From positions 1 through 11,120 of the forward strand of contig JAFXRZ010000010.1 of NCBI GenBank assembly GCA_017536105.1: DNA of 11,120 nt. The letters are read 5' to 3'. The notes beneath the pieces are model-generated. The model ran no database searches. It was not told the origin of the DNA and saw only the letters and a program-made list of their open reading frames with translations. This DNA comes from Ruminococcus sp. (GTDB lineage: Bacteria; Bacillota_A; Clostridia; Oscillospirales; Ruminococcaceae). How positions within the stretch are numbered: position 1 is the first letter of the stretch; every line of letters begins with the position of its first letter. This document shows, piece by piece, positions 1 through 6,343 of the stretch. Position numbers and translations under genes: made by a program.

Positions 1-146
1 CAGATGCGAAGTCCAGGTTTTCGTCAGATTGCCTAAATTCGACGCAGGCGGGCTGGCGCCCGGCAAGGAGAATTTGGGTAATATGACGGAAAGCTGGCAA
101 TCAGATGGCGTGCAGAGGCGTCAGCCGCGGGTTGTGCGGTGCTGCC
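1..146 (-). mobile_element. MITE-like element, left copy (cut by window edge)
   Basis: The reverse complement of this stretch matches the complete element at 10949-11120 from its outer end inward over about 146 bases, with roughly 14 mismatches by eye. The outer terminal repeat is at 129-146 (read on + as GGGTTGTGCGGTGCTGCC). The other end, including the second terminal repeat, lies before position 1. A 60-codon frame covers part of it, but it has no ribosome site and resembles no family, so the element is called non-coding. It lies just past the terminator of the CotH gene and opposite in orientation to the right copy. Confidence 0.75.
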
Positions 147-166
147 CTTGAAAAAGGCTGGATAAC

Positions 167-207
167 ACAAAAAGAGCAGGCTCGGAATTTCTTCCGGGTC
201 TGCTCTT
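167..207 (-). terminator. Rho-independent terminator of the CotH gene
   Basis: The arms AAGAGCAGGCTCGG (172-185) and 194-207 pair almost fully, with G-U tolerance. On the minus strand the stem is followed by TTTTGTG. It sits 40 bases after the stop codon of the CotH gene. A short GTTTT on the plus side could also make it weakly bidirectional. Confidence 0.75.
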
Positions 208-249
208 GTTTTCAATAACCTTGTTATAGAACAAGGGGCTTTCGATTTA

Positions 250-2601
250 TTATTCAGCTCTCTTCTTTATCACGATCATTGCTCCCGCTGCTGCTGCGGC
301 TGCAAGCATAACTCCTGCTGTGCCTGTCTCGGGATTGTCTCCCCTTTCCTGTTCGGGTACGGAGCTTTCCGGCTTGCTTTCGGGAATGCTGTCATCGGAC
401 TTGCTGTCGGGTATGCTCTCGTCAGGCTTGCTTTCATCCGGCTTGCTCTCGTCGGGAGCCTTTTCGGTGACGATTATCTTGCAGAAGGCTTCCACGCCGT
501 CAAAATTCGATACCCTGACGATCACCTCACCGGGAGCAACGGCCCGGAACACGCCGTGATCCAACAGCTCGATAACGCCCTCTTTGTCCGCTGAATACAT
601 AAGATAGTTGTCGGTGTTGGGCTGGGGAGAGGGGTTCACAGCGATCTGTCCGTATTCGCCGACATTCAGAGTAATGGTCTCACTTTCGAGGATAAGCTCT
701 GCGGTCTCCTGCGTCGGGGTGATCTCCGAGTCGTAAACGTGGAAGGTGTAGCTCTTCTCAACGCCGTTTCTCAGCTTGACGCTTATCACCGTTTCACCCG
801 TTTTATGGGGAGTGACCCTGCCCTCGTGATCCACGCTTGCGACCTTTGGATCGGAGGAGCTCCACTCAAAGACTCTCTCCTGTGCGTCTTCGGGGAGTAC
901 GAGGATATCCGGGCTGAAACTGTTGCCGTCGTTTCTCAGGTCGAACCATACATCGTAAAACCAGAAGTATATATCCTCCGCCATGACCGCTTCATCCTCG
1001 GGGATAAACCTTGCGGTGAGGGTGATATCCTCTGTCAGCAGCCCGGGGATATCTTCCGCAGTGCCGTTTTCGAGCTGCCACTCAATAAAGACCCAGCCCT
1101 CTTTCAGCGGAGGGGTAACACCAGTTGAGACATCCGTCATATAGTCCTGCTCCGAGACCTGGATGACCTCATCGCCGCTTTTATAAGTGACTCTGAAACG
1201 TGCCTTTGTCAACTCATCTTGTACGTTCTCTCTCACCCACTGCTGCCTTTCAAGCAGCCAGCTGCGGAGCTCTTCGATCTGCTGACCGTAGTCGAACTCC
1301 ATTCCCATTTCGGCATATCTCTCTTTTATCTCCCAGCGCTTTTCGTTGTCCTCCTCGGAAGCCCGGAGCTCGTCCGCATAAGCGTCAAGAACGCCGCCCT
1401 CTTTTACGATATCGGTAATGATGCCGTCCAGCCTGTCCCAGGTCTCAAAAAGTATCTGCTGATACTCGGCATTGTAGGCTCTCAGTCTGTTGAGCCAGAG
1501 AGTGTTGCCCTTGTAGAAGCCTTCGGCGGATGAACCCGTCATCGACTGGTCGAAGTCCCAGAGAGGTCCGTAGAACAGCTTCCCGTTTCGCGCTTTGTAG
1601 AGGTAGGTGCTGGTGGTGGAGAAGGCATCGTGGTTTTTCAGGAAATTGTTTACCCACCAATATGAAGCGGCAGACTGAAGATCGAGATACTCGCTTACAG
1701 GCACGCCGTTCTTGTCCGTGAAATCATCTGACAGCACGGCATCCTCGATCTTCTGCAAATAATCGGAGATGTAGGCAAACTGCGCATCCGTACCGGTCTC
1801 GTCGTCGGAGTAGTTGGTGTAGAACTCCGGGGTCTCCCCGAAGAACACATTGCCGCCTTCCGTTATGATATGGCGGTAGATCTGCCCGGTGCCCTCCGGG
1901 TCGTTCTTGCGTCCGAGGGCGAGAAGATATCCCCCCGTGACCTCCGGCGCTTCGCTGTCCGTCTGTTTCAGCTCGTCTATCTCCACCCGGGAATTGCCGA
2001 CCCTTACCTGCTCGGACAGATAGTAATTGCCGAGGTAGTCGCCGTTCATCACCACATCAACGGGGAGCATCTGCGGAGTGTAAGCCAAGCCCAGCCTGCT
2101 TCCGATATAGCTTGTGATGCGGTTTTTAAGCAGCGTGTCATCCCCCGTGTTCGCAAGCAGCACCCAGTGCTTGTTCTTGCCCATACCCAGCAGATCGGCG
2201 CCTTTGTCCAGCTTGAACTTGTAAGGCTTCTTATCTCCGCCCCAGGTAGAGTGCCCTCTGCCGCGGATGTATGAGAGTTTGAGCTCTGCGGTATCGCCGA
2301 GAGCCGTATCGCTGTAATCGCCGGTGTAGCCCTCGGGAACATCCAGCCTCACAGTGCCCGTACACTGGGCGGAATGATCCGGGCTCGAATTCATCTCCTC
2401 GATAGTGCCGTAGCCCTCGGCAGTTTCATCAATGCTGATATACAAAACAGGAATACCGTTGTCCGCAAGCCCGGCAAGATCAAAAGCCTCCGCCTCCGCA
2501 AAAGCATATCCCCCCGGGGATATTGCCGGCATAAATGACGTAAGCATCATCACCGCCGAAGCGGCGCCGATAAATCGTCTGCATAAAGCCCGAATACTCA
2601 T
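250..2601 (-). CDS. Secreted CotH-domain surface protein with Ig-like domains and NPETG anchor
   Basis: A 783-residue exported protein. Visible parts in order: signal peptide (1-36); CotH domain (about 108-460) with RGRGHSTW (113-120), KNR (159-161), NGDYLGNYYLSEQV (186-199) and WDFD (348-351); a Listeria/Bacteroides-type repeat ending in LTARF (467-532); two Ig-like BIG2-style segments (575-625 and 634-713), the first with WSSSDPKVASVD; a linker of PDESK repeats (715-750); then NPETG (756-760), a hydrophobic segment and KKR, which looks like a sortase signal. CotH proteins are atypical kinases in spores and are common as surface or cellulosome-associated proteins in Ruminococcus; no dockerin is seen here. 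The start at 2601 is chosen because GGAGGTG lies 4 bases upstream; a further-upstream GTG at 2631 would precede the expected transcript start. It is a single-gene unit with its own promoter and terminator. Kinase activity and substrate are unknown. Confidence 0.9.
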   Translation of the reverse strand: MSIRALCRRFIGAASAVMMLTSFMPAISPGGYAFAEAEAFDLAGLADNGIPVLYISIDETAEGYGTIEEMNSSPDHSAQCTGTVRLDVPEGYTGDYSDTALGDTAELKLSYIRGRGHSTWGGDKKPYKFKLDKGADLLGMGKNKHWVLLANTGDDTLLKNRITSYIGSRLGLAYTPQMLPVDVVMNGDYLGNYYLSEQVRVGNSRVEIDELKQTDSEAPEVTGGYLLALGRKNDPEGTGQIYRHIITEGGNVFFGETPEFYTNYSDDETGTDAQFAYISDYLQKIEDAVLSDDFTDKNGVPVSEYLDLQSAASYWWVNNFLKNHDAFSTTSTYLYKARNGKLFYGPLWDFDQSMTGSSAEGFYKGNTLWLNRLRAYNAEYQQILFETWDRLDGIITDIVKEGGVLDAYADELRASEEDNEKRWEIKERYAEMGMEFDYGQQIEELRSWLLERQQWVRENVQDELTKARFRVTYKSGDEVIQVSEQDYMTDVSTGVTPPLKEGWVFIEWQLENGTAEDIPGLLTEDITLTARFIPEDEAVMAEDIYFWFYDVWFDLRNDGNSFSPDILVLPEDAQERVFEWSSSDPKVASVDHEGRVTPHKTGETVISVKLRNGVEKSYTFHVYDSEITPTQETAELILESETITLNVGEYGQIAVNPSPQPNTDNYLMYSADKEGVIELLDHGVFRAVAPGEVIVRVSNFDGVEAFCKIIVTEKAPDESKPDESKPDESIPDSKSDDSIPESKPESSVPEQERGDNPETGTAGVMLAAAAAAGAMIVIKKRAE

Positions 2602-2605
2602 AAAG

Positions 2606-2612
2606 CACCTCC
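2606..2612 (-). promoter_or_regulatory. Ribosome binding site fixing the CotH start
   Basis: GGAGGTG on the minus strand, four bases before ATG at 2601. It decides between this ATG and the in-frame GTG ten codons upstream. Confidence 0.85.
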
Positions 2613-2635
2613 GTAAGTTCGTGTTTTTCACTTAT

Positions 2636-2664
2636 ATTATATTCCAAGAACAGTGCGGTGTCAA
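2636..2664 (-). promoter_or_regulatory. Consensus sigma-A promoter of the CotH gene
   Basis: TTGACA (2659-2664) and TATAAT (2636-2641) on the minus strand, 17 bases apart: a perfect housekeeping promoter. Transcription should begin near 2629, giving a leader of under 30 bases. Confidence 0.9.
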
Positions 2665-2828
2665 GGAAGTTTAACGTTCTGTCTCACTTCATAGGGCATA
2701 CAGCCGGCGGAAGCGCTTCGGAAGCCCTCGGCGAGATACTTGAAACCGACTTTGAAAAAGCCCGAATAATACAAAAAAGCAGGCATGTAAAGCCTGCTCA
2801 TATATCATTCAAAAAAGCGATTTTTTAA
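2661..2828 (+). other. Possible reading-frame remnant, unrecognised
   Basis: One plus frame is open across this stretch and reads protein-like in the middle (FIGHTAGGSASEAL followed by GEILETDFEKAR). There is no start codon with a ribosome site, and the left end overlaps the CotH promoter. The last part runs through a terminator hairpin, so any gene ended before it or was cut. I do not recognise the family. It could equally be a chance open frame. Confidence 0.25.
2773..2798 (-). terminator. Rho-independent terminator, minus direction
   Basis: Perfect 7-bp stem AGCAGGC/GCCTGCT with a 7-base loop; read on the minus strand it is followed by six T. No intact minus-strand gene ends directly before it. 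The nearest frame that could use it is the fragment ending at 3113, so it may be left over from a lost gene. Confidence 0.7.
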
Positions 2829-3112
2829 GGCCATAACGCCCAAACAACACCCAAAACCGCTTTTTGAGCAAAAACAAAAGCTCCCAAACCGCGCAAATAC
2901 GTTGTTTGAGAGTTTAAAACTTTGGCGCGGATTGAGAGATTTGAAATATAGGGAGCTGGTTTAGTGTAGTTAAGCAAAGTGAAGAATAGCCCGATTTTAC
3001 GTCGTTTTCGTTAAGTTGCAGTGAAGTGCGATTAGCCCCAAATCAGTCGAATTTGGTGTAGAGTAGTACCCAAATAGTACCCACAAATTTAAAAAATCGT
3101 GCTTTTTTCTTG
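2799..3112. other. Gene-free stretch with an imperfect dyad and 11-bp repeats
   Basis: No credible gene is visible. It holds an inverted repeat (2881-2894 against 2925-2938, 12 of 14 matching), a small dyad CCAAAT/ATTTGG (3038-3056), and two TAGTACCCA repeats at 3064-3072 and 3075-3083. The last pair has the spacing of arm-type sites seen near tyrosine integrases, but no integrase gene is in the window. Confidence 0.4.
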
Positions 3113-3472
3113 TTATTTTGGCGGATAAGGTATCTTAATTTTGCCCTCATCGAAATCATCAAAAACTGTCAAAACCACTAACATATCATCAAGTTCACGT
3201 ATACCAAGAATATCTGTTACATTACCAAAAAAGATTTTACCGTCTTCATTGGCGATGTTATTACGCATTTCACAGTACTTCTTGACATAATCTATGTAAT
3301 AATCATATATTGCTTCGGGGCTATCATCAACGCCGAATGCAAGCGGCAGAGGGGCGGCAGCGTCCTTGAAATGAAAGTCACAGCCCCACTTAAGATGCAC
3401 AAAAAGATCCTTGCAAAGAAGTTGCAAAGAAGTGTATGATATACTAAAGACACAGTAAAGAAAACAACACAA
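3113..3472 (-). pseudogene. Probable 3' fragment of an unknown protein gene
   Basis: The C-terminal 85 or so residues look like real protein: FKDAAAPLPLAFGV, then an acidic, aromatic-rich stretch ending DEGKIKIPYPPK. The N-terminal 30 residues are Cys- and Leu-rich, lack a ribosome site, and are antisense to a strong plus-strand promoter (3411-3445), so they are probably not coding. The likely breakpoint is near 3380-3400. I do not recognise the family. Minus-strand transcription could end at the hairpin at 2773-2798. Confidence 0.4.
3411..3445 (+). promoter_or_regulatory. Promoter of micro-ORF cluster 1 with 11-bp direct repeat operator
   Basis: TTGCAAAGAAG occurs twice in perfect tandem (3411-3421, 3422-3432), and a -10 box TATACT follows at 3440-3445. 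The second TTGCAA starts exactly 18 bases before the -10, as in the promoters at 8612-8646 and 10332-10366. No normal -35 is needed to explain the pattern. It probably binds an activator; 11-bp direct repeats are typical of OmpR/PhoB-type response regulators (inference). Confidence 0.65.
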
Positions 3473-3496
3473 GACATACGAAAGGAGCTGAAAGAA

Positions 3497-3565
3497 ATGT
3501 TAGTATGCTGCACAATGGTAGTTCTGCTCGGTATCGGAGCAGTCACCGCTTACATCTGCAAGTAA
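3497..3565 (+). CDS. Micro-ORF, 22-residue hydrophobic peptide
   Basis: The peptide starts MLVCCTMVVL and ends AVTAYICK. It is almost entirely hydrophobic, long enough to span a membrane once, with three cysteines and one C-terminal lysine. GAAAGGAGC lies 8 bases before the ATG, and the operator-promoter ends 50 bases upstream. It is first in a tandem with the next micro-ORF, 42 bases on, which ends in the same Cys-Lys. Product unknown: it could be a leaderless secreted peptide, a signal or a small membrane toxin. Translation is inferred from the ribosome site and the parallel with the second cluster. Confidence 0.6.
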   Translation: MLVCCTMVVLLGIGAVTAYICK

Positions 3566-3607
3566 ATGATCACAAAAAATCATCAAACCGAAAAGGAGGG
3601 AAATACG

Positions 3608-3688
3608 ATGATAGGACTTGCGATCGGCACACTTATTTTCTGCGCTGCACCCACAGTAATTCTGATAGTTTTGCACAACTGCAAATAA
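3608..3688 (+). CDS. Micro-ORF, 26-residue hydrophobic peptide
   Basis: The peptide starts MIGLAIGTLIFC and ends VLHNCK, with a single hydrophobic span and no charged residue before the terminal Lys. AAAGGAGGG lies 6 bases upstream, close to a perfect ribosome site. It follows the 22-residue ORF in the same transcript. Its Gly/Ile/Leu pattern and ending resemble the peptides of the minus-strand cluster at 9674-10270 in style rather than by clear alignment. No known family recognised. Confidence 0.6.
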   Translation: MIGLAIGTLIFCAAPTVILIVLHNCK

Positions 3689-3719
3689 TGATATAAAAAC
3701 AAGAAACAGGAGTGTTTTA

Positions 3720-3737
3720 ATGAACAGTAATGTATAG
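3720..3737 (+). CDS. Five-codon terminal ORF of cluster 1
   Basis: MNSNV then TAG, with AGGAG 8 bases upstream. The stop codon abuts the hairpin at 3739. The other cluster has the same layout at 9636-9656 (MTLNIE, AGGAG upstream, TAG into the hairpin), so the arrangement is conserved although the peptide is not. It may act as a ribosome-coupled element at the terminator rather than as a product. Confidence 0.4.
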   Translation: MNSNV

Positions 3738-3738
3738 A

Positions 3739-3767
3739 GCGTCCGTACAATGAGTGCGGGCGCTTTG
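3739..3767 (+). terminator. Conserved hairpin ending cluster 1
   Basis: Arms 3739-3748 and 3754-3763 form a 10-bp stem in RNA, including G-U pairs, with a 5-base loop. Only TTT follows, so termination may be partial. Its sequence is nearly the same as the hairpins at 9611-9634 and 10419-10442. Confidence 0.6.
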
Positions 3768-3780
3768 CCGTATATGAAAA

Positions 3781-3809
3781 TTGACTTTTCTCCGGAGGTC
3801 TGATATAAT
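3781..3809 (+). promoter_or_regulatory. Sigma-A promoter of the first GNAT gene
   Basis: TTGACT (3781-3786), 17-base spacer, TATAAT (3804-3809). The transcript would carry a leader of about 115 bases. The whole promoter matches the deaminase promoter at 6165-6193 at 25 of 29 positions. Confidence 0.85.
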
Positions 3810-3887
3810 TAAGAAAAATGCTGACTTAGCAGCAAAATAATATGCGGAAAAATACTTTCAATATTCAGCGAGGACAGGTTAGCTTCT

Positions 3888-3913
3888 GTGTTGATAATAA
3901 GATAAATCGGAAT
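3888..3913 (+). promoter_or_regulatory. Leader element shared by both GNAT genes
   Basis: GTGTTGATAATAAGATA plus nine more bases recur before the second GNAT gene (8095-8120, minus), with 24 of 26 positions equal. It lies in the 5' leader, 20 bases before the start codon. Role unknown: it could be a second promoter (GATAAT), a protein site or a translation enhancer. Confidence 0.5.
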
Positions 3914-3932
3914 TTGGCAGTGAGGTAGTACA

Positions 3933-4364
3933 ATGATCAGAATTATGAAAAACAGTGATTTAACACAATGTGGTTCGATTTATACAAAAGCATTTCCAAT
4001 GGAATATTGGGGAATAGATTGGACGACAGAAAATGCCACAGAATATCTTCAGGATTTTTTTGAACAGAAAAAATTTGTTGGATTTGTATATGAAGAAGAC
4101 AAAGAAGTAATAGGGTGTATATTCGCGCTTCGTAAGATCTCAGGCAGCAAAGAAGAGATTTACATTAATGAAATGGCAGTACTTCCGGAGCGACAAGGTC
4201 AAGGAATAGGTAAGCAGTTATTAAACGCTGTTAAAGATTATAGTAAGGACAAAGGACTTGCGGGCATTGTTCTTTATACAAGCGAGTATGCGCCAGCGGC
4301 TAAGTTTTATGAGAAGAATGGGTTTAAGTTATCAAAGGGAACTATATGTATGTATTGCGAATAA
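3933..4364 (+). CDS. GNAT-family N-acetyltransferase
   Basis: A 143-residue cytoplasmic enzyme of normal length for the family. GNAT enzymes move acetyl from acetyl-CoA to an amine. The acetyl-CoA loop is visible as RQGQGIGK (87-94) after the strand YINEMAVLP, and the late motif FYEKNGF at 125-131. Substrate is not evident; small aminoglycoside-type and protein or metabolite acetyltransferases look alike at this level. GAGGT lies 8 bases before the ATG. Base composition is clearly more A/T-rich than the CotH and lipoprotein genes, which suggests separate acquisition. It has its own promoter and shares a leader element with the GNAT gene at 7649-8080, although the two proteins are not close copies. 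Confidence 0.85.
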   Translation: MIRIMKNSDLTQCGSIYTKAFPMEYWGIDWTTENATEYLQDFFEQKKFVGFVYEEDKEVIGCIFALRKISGSKEEIYINEMAVLPERQGQGIGKQLLNAVKDYSKDKGLAGIVLYTSEYAPAAKFYEKNGFKLSKGTICMYCE

Positions 4365-4410
4365 TTCAGGGATGCGAAATCTATGTTTAACTCAGTAACA
4401 CTTTTGAAAA

Positions 4411-4527
4411 ATGGATAATGCAAAAAACATTTATCTCAGCATGGGTCTGAAAGAAGAAAAGACCCGCAACAGGGTCATGGCGACAGTCGGTGACAACATC
4501 CGCAGACAGTACGAGCCGCTGCTCTGA
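4411..4527 (+). pseudogene. 38-codon fragment, possibly the end of an acetyltransferase
   Basis: The frame reads MDNAKNIYLSMGLKEEKTRN and then a basic, hydrophilic end closing YEPLL. A run such as NAKNIYLSMG-K is reminiscent of the late motif of GNAT proteins, so this may be a leftover C-terminal end. There is no ribosome site before the ATG, and nothing upstream in frame is protein-like. It could also be a real small ORF of unknown role. Confidence 0.3.
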
Positions 4528-4548
4528 AACCCCAACCGGTATAAACAA

Positions 4549-4579
4549 CAGGGTACTCACAAATACTGTGGGTACCCTG
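4549..4579 (-). terminator. Terminator of the beta-helix lipoprotein gene
   Basis: Stem CAGGGTAC/GTACCCTG, extended by CAC/GTG, with TTGTTTATA following on the minus strand. It lies about 80 bases past the stop of the lipoprotein gene. Confidence 0.65.
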
Positions 4580-4656
4580 CCGCTGTATTCGTTAGCTATT
4601 TGCTGTCAGTCCTTCCTGCGCTTCACTGCAAGGAGCATAGTTTTTTAAAAGCAGTT

Positions 4657-6045
4657 TTACCCGACAGCTACCTCGCCAGATGTCTCTCCGGTGAATGCTC
4701 CGCCGTCAAGTACATTGACCGCAACGGAGCTGATGTCGTCCGCAGTTACGCTGTCGAAAATGCTGTCGCCCGAGATGTTCAGCGAGAGGTTTCCGCCGTT
4801 GGAACCGTCCTTGCCCCAGCGCCCCGTCGCGGCATTGACGAGCTGACCGTTTGAGCATTCAAGAGTGTTGCCGCCGTTGAGATTGATAACCGAGGTGGTG
4901 TTTGTGATGTAGAACATCGGGCCTTCGGTGCCGTTGCGGATTGTCGTTCCTGTCATAGTAAGCTCGGAGCAGCTTGCAGTCGCGTCGCTGTCGGCAGCGT
5001 CGCCTGACATACTCTGATAGAGCATTACGCCGTTGTTGCCTCCGCTGACAGTAAAGTCACAGTTGGTCATCGTGATAGAATTCTTGCCCTCGATGACCGC
5101 CGCCTGTGCGCCTGTCGATACGCCGATGAGGTTCTCGACCTTGATATCGCCCGTCGAGTAGATGCAGGGGCTGCCATCGCCGGAGCATTGAACTTTGGAG
5201 TTCGTTACGGTCACATATCCGCCGCCCCTGTCGGTTGCGATAGGTGCGCAGTGTGCGCCGCTTGTGGTGATGTCAACGTGATCTGCATTGATCGTGCCCT
5301 CGTAGGTCGCATACACGCCCCGGGAGGAATTTCCGGTGGTGGTTATCTTAACATTGGATACGTTAGCCGTAGCGTTTGCCGTGGAGAATACTGCGTTGGC
5401 TCCGCTGCAATCGGAGGTAATGGTGCAGTCGGTGATCTCCGCCGAGCTGCCCTCACCCACAACGAGTATCACGGAATTGATGCCGTAAAAATTGTAGTCA
5501 TCCGATACATCCGAGGTGCGCTTGCTGTCATTGGTCGAAGCGTTGCCCGTCTTTACGATCTCGGCATTGGAGATCTTCAGCGAACCGCCGTTGATAACAA
5601 GGAACACATTCTGATCGCTCTCCGATGAAGTGTAAGTCCCACCTGTAATGACCGCATCAACGCCGTCGATGATGTAGGCACCGCTGAGATCAATGCTCTT
5701 GTTGCCGATCTTCACAGTTGCACTTCCGGAGGTCAGCGACGTATTATCGGCGCTGGCTTCGAGTATCTGGATATCGGAGACGCCTGCGGAGATCTCTGCC
5801 GATGCTTTCTCGGCTTCGCTATCGTCCGGTTCAGATGTTTCAGTTTCGGACGGTTCGGAAGCATTTGCCGCTGTTGTAGTTTCTGCGGTGCTGCTGTCAT
5901 CGGTTTGAGCTTCGGTCACAGCCGCTGAGGATGTATCAGCCGCAGAAGAACTTTGTCCGCTGCTGTCAGAGCTTCCGCAGGATGCCAGTGAGAGCATTGT
6001 GATGACCGCTACAGTTATGATAAATCTCTTGGTATTGTTTTTCAT
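4657..6045 (-). CDS. Lipoprotein with parallel beta-helix-like domain (Cthe_2159-like)
   Basis: A 462-residue exported protein. The lipobox LASC puts the lipidated cysteine at 23. A Ser/Thr/Asp/Glu-rich linker runs to about 95, then repeated short strands of the form ITGGTYTSS, NGGSLKISNAEI, AEITDCTITS and VTNSKVQCSG suggest a right-handed beta-helix. This style matches the carbohydrate-binding Cthe_2159-like proteins of cellulolytic Clostridia, which bind plant polysaccharides at the cell surface; that assignment is by resemblance. AAGGAGGTC lies 6 bases before the ATG. The C-terminus stops abruptly at GGAFTGETSGEVAVG, short of the strands expected. The same frame downstream, after two stops, reads TMLLAVKRRKD, like the end of an anchored surface protein, so the end may be truncated. 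Monocistronic. Confidence 0.75.
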   Translation of the reverse strand: MKNNTKRFIITVAVITMLSLASCGSSDSSGQSSSAADTSSAAVTEAQTDDSSTAETTTAANASEPSETETSEPDDSEAEKASAEISAGVSDIQILEASADNTSLTSGSATVKIGNKSIDLSGAYIIDGVDAVITGGTYTSSESDQNVFLVINGGSLKISNAEIVKTGNASTNDSKRTSDVSDDYNFYGINSVILVVGEGSSAEITDCTITSDCSGANAVFSTANATANVSNVKITTTGNSSRGVYATYEGTINADHVDITTSGAHCAPIATDRGGGYVTVTNSKVQCSGDGSPCIYSTGDIKVENLIGVSTGAQAAVIEGKNSITMTNCDFTVSGGNNGVMLYQSMSGDAADSDATASCSELTMTGTTIRNGTEGPMFYITNTTSVINLNGGNTLECSNGQLVNAATGRWGKDGSNGGNLSLNISGDSIFDSVTADDISSVAVNVLDGGAFTGETSGEVAVG

Positions 6046-6077
6046 AAGAAAGACCTCCTTTTCAAGTCTATGGTCAT

Positions 6078-6110
6078 ATTATACACCGCCGACCTTAAAG
6101 GGACTTAAAG
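6078..6110 (-). promoter_or_regulatory. Promoter of the lipoprotein gene with direct repeats
   Basis: On the minus strand TATAAT (6078-6083) lies 33 bases before the start codon. The -35 position has no TTGACA; instead CTTTAAG occurs twice with 10-bp period (6094-6110 read on +). This may be an activator site. Confidence 0.5.
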
Positions 6111-6137
6111 TGTATGTGATAGCTGTGCGAAAATATG

Positions 6138-6159
6138 ACCGCCGGATTTAAACGGCGGG
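6138..6159. other. Short GC-rich hairpin between divergent promoters
   Basis: CCGCCG (6139-6144) pairs with CGGCGG (6153-6158) around an A/T loop. It lies between the lipoprotein and deaminase promoters. No strong T-run follows on either strand; role unknown. Confidence 0.35.
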
Positions 6160-6164
6160 TTTGA

Positions 6165-6193
6165 TTGACTTTTCCCTGGTGCTCTGATATAAT
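6165..6193 (+). promoter_or_regulatory. Sigma-A promoter of the deaminase region
   Basis: TTGACT (6165-6170), 17-base spacer, TATAAT (6188-6193). It matches the GNAT promoter at 3781-3809 at 25 of 29 positions. The transcript should cover the truncated first ORF and the deaminase. Confidence 0.85.
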
Positions 6194-6229
6194 ATAGGAG
6201 ATCGATCAGTGACCGAAGGGAGTAATATT

Positions 6230-6343
6230 ATGTGGAAAGATCTTTCAAAGCACTGGCAGGCTGCTTTTGAAGAAGCGTGGATCGCATTTGGAAACTATAG
6301 TTTGATTTCAACAATATTTAGGAGTGATAAAAATGTGGAATGA
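6230..6343 (+). pseudogene. Truncated duplicate of the deaminase N-terminus
   Basis: A 37-codon ORF with GAAGGGAG upstream. Its start MWKDLSKHWQAAFEEAWIAF lines up with MWNEVSDIWKTAFNEAWTAF of the next gene, then diverges and stops. Its last codons overlap the start codon of the deaminase. It looks like the surviving 5' end of a tandem copy, most of which was deleted. Because it keeps a promoter and ribosome site it may be translated and couple to the downstream gene. Confidence 0.65.

Noticed and set aside
33..215. 60-codon minus frame at the left edge
   Set aside because: Lies across the MITE-like element and a terminator; no ribosome site and no protein-like pattern.
739..1128. 129-codon plus frame inside the CotH gene
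   Set aside because: Antisense shadow of a clearly coding gene with domains, promoter and terminator on the other strand; no ribosome site.
1870..2274. 134-codon plus frame
   Set aside because: Also antisense to the CotH domain; composition is that of a mirrored codon pattern.
2850..3110. Riboswitch or tRNA-like structure in the gene-free stretch
   Set aside because: Only one imperfect dyad and short repeats are seen; no conserved riboswitch core or tRNA cloverleaf could be traced.
5188..5628. 146-codon plus frame over the lipoprotein
   Set aside because: Shadow of the beta-helix repeats; Gly/Arg/Cys-rich and without a start signal.
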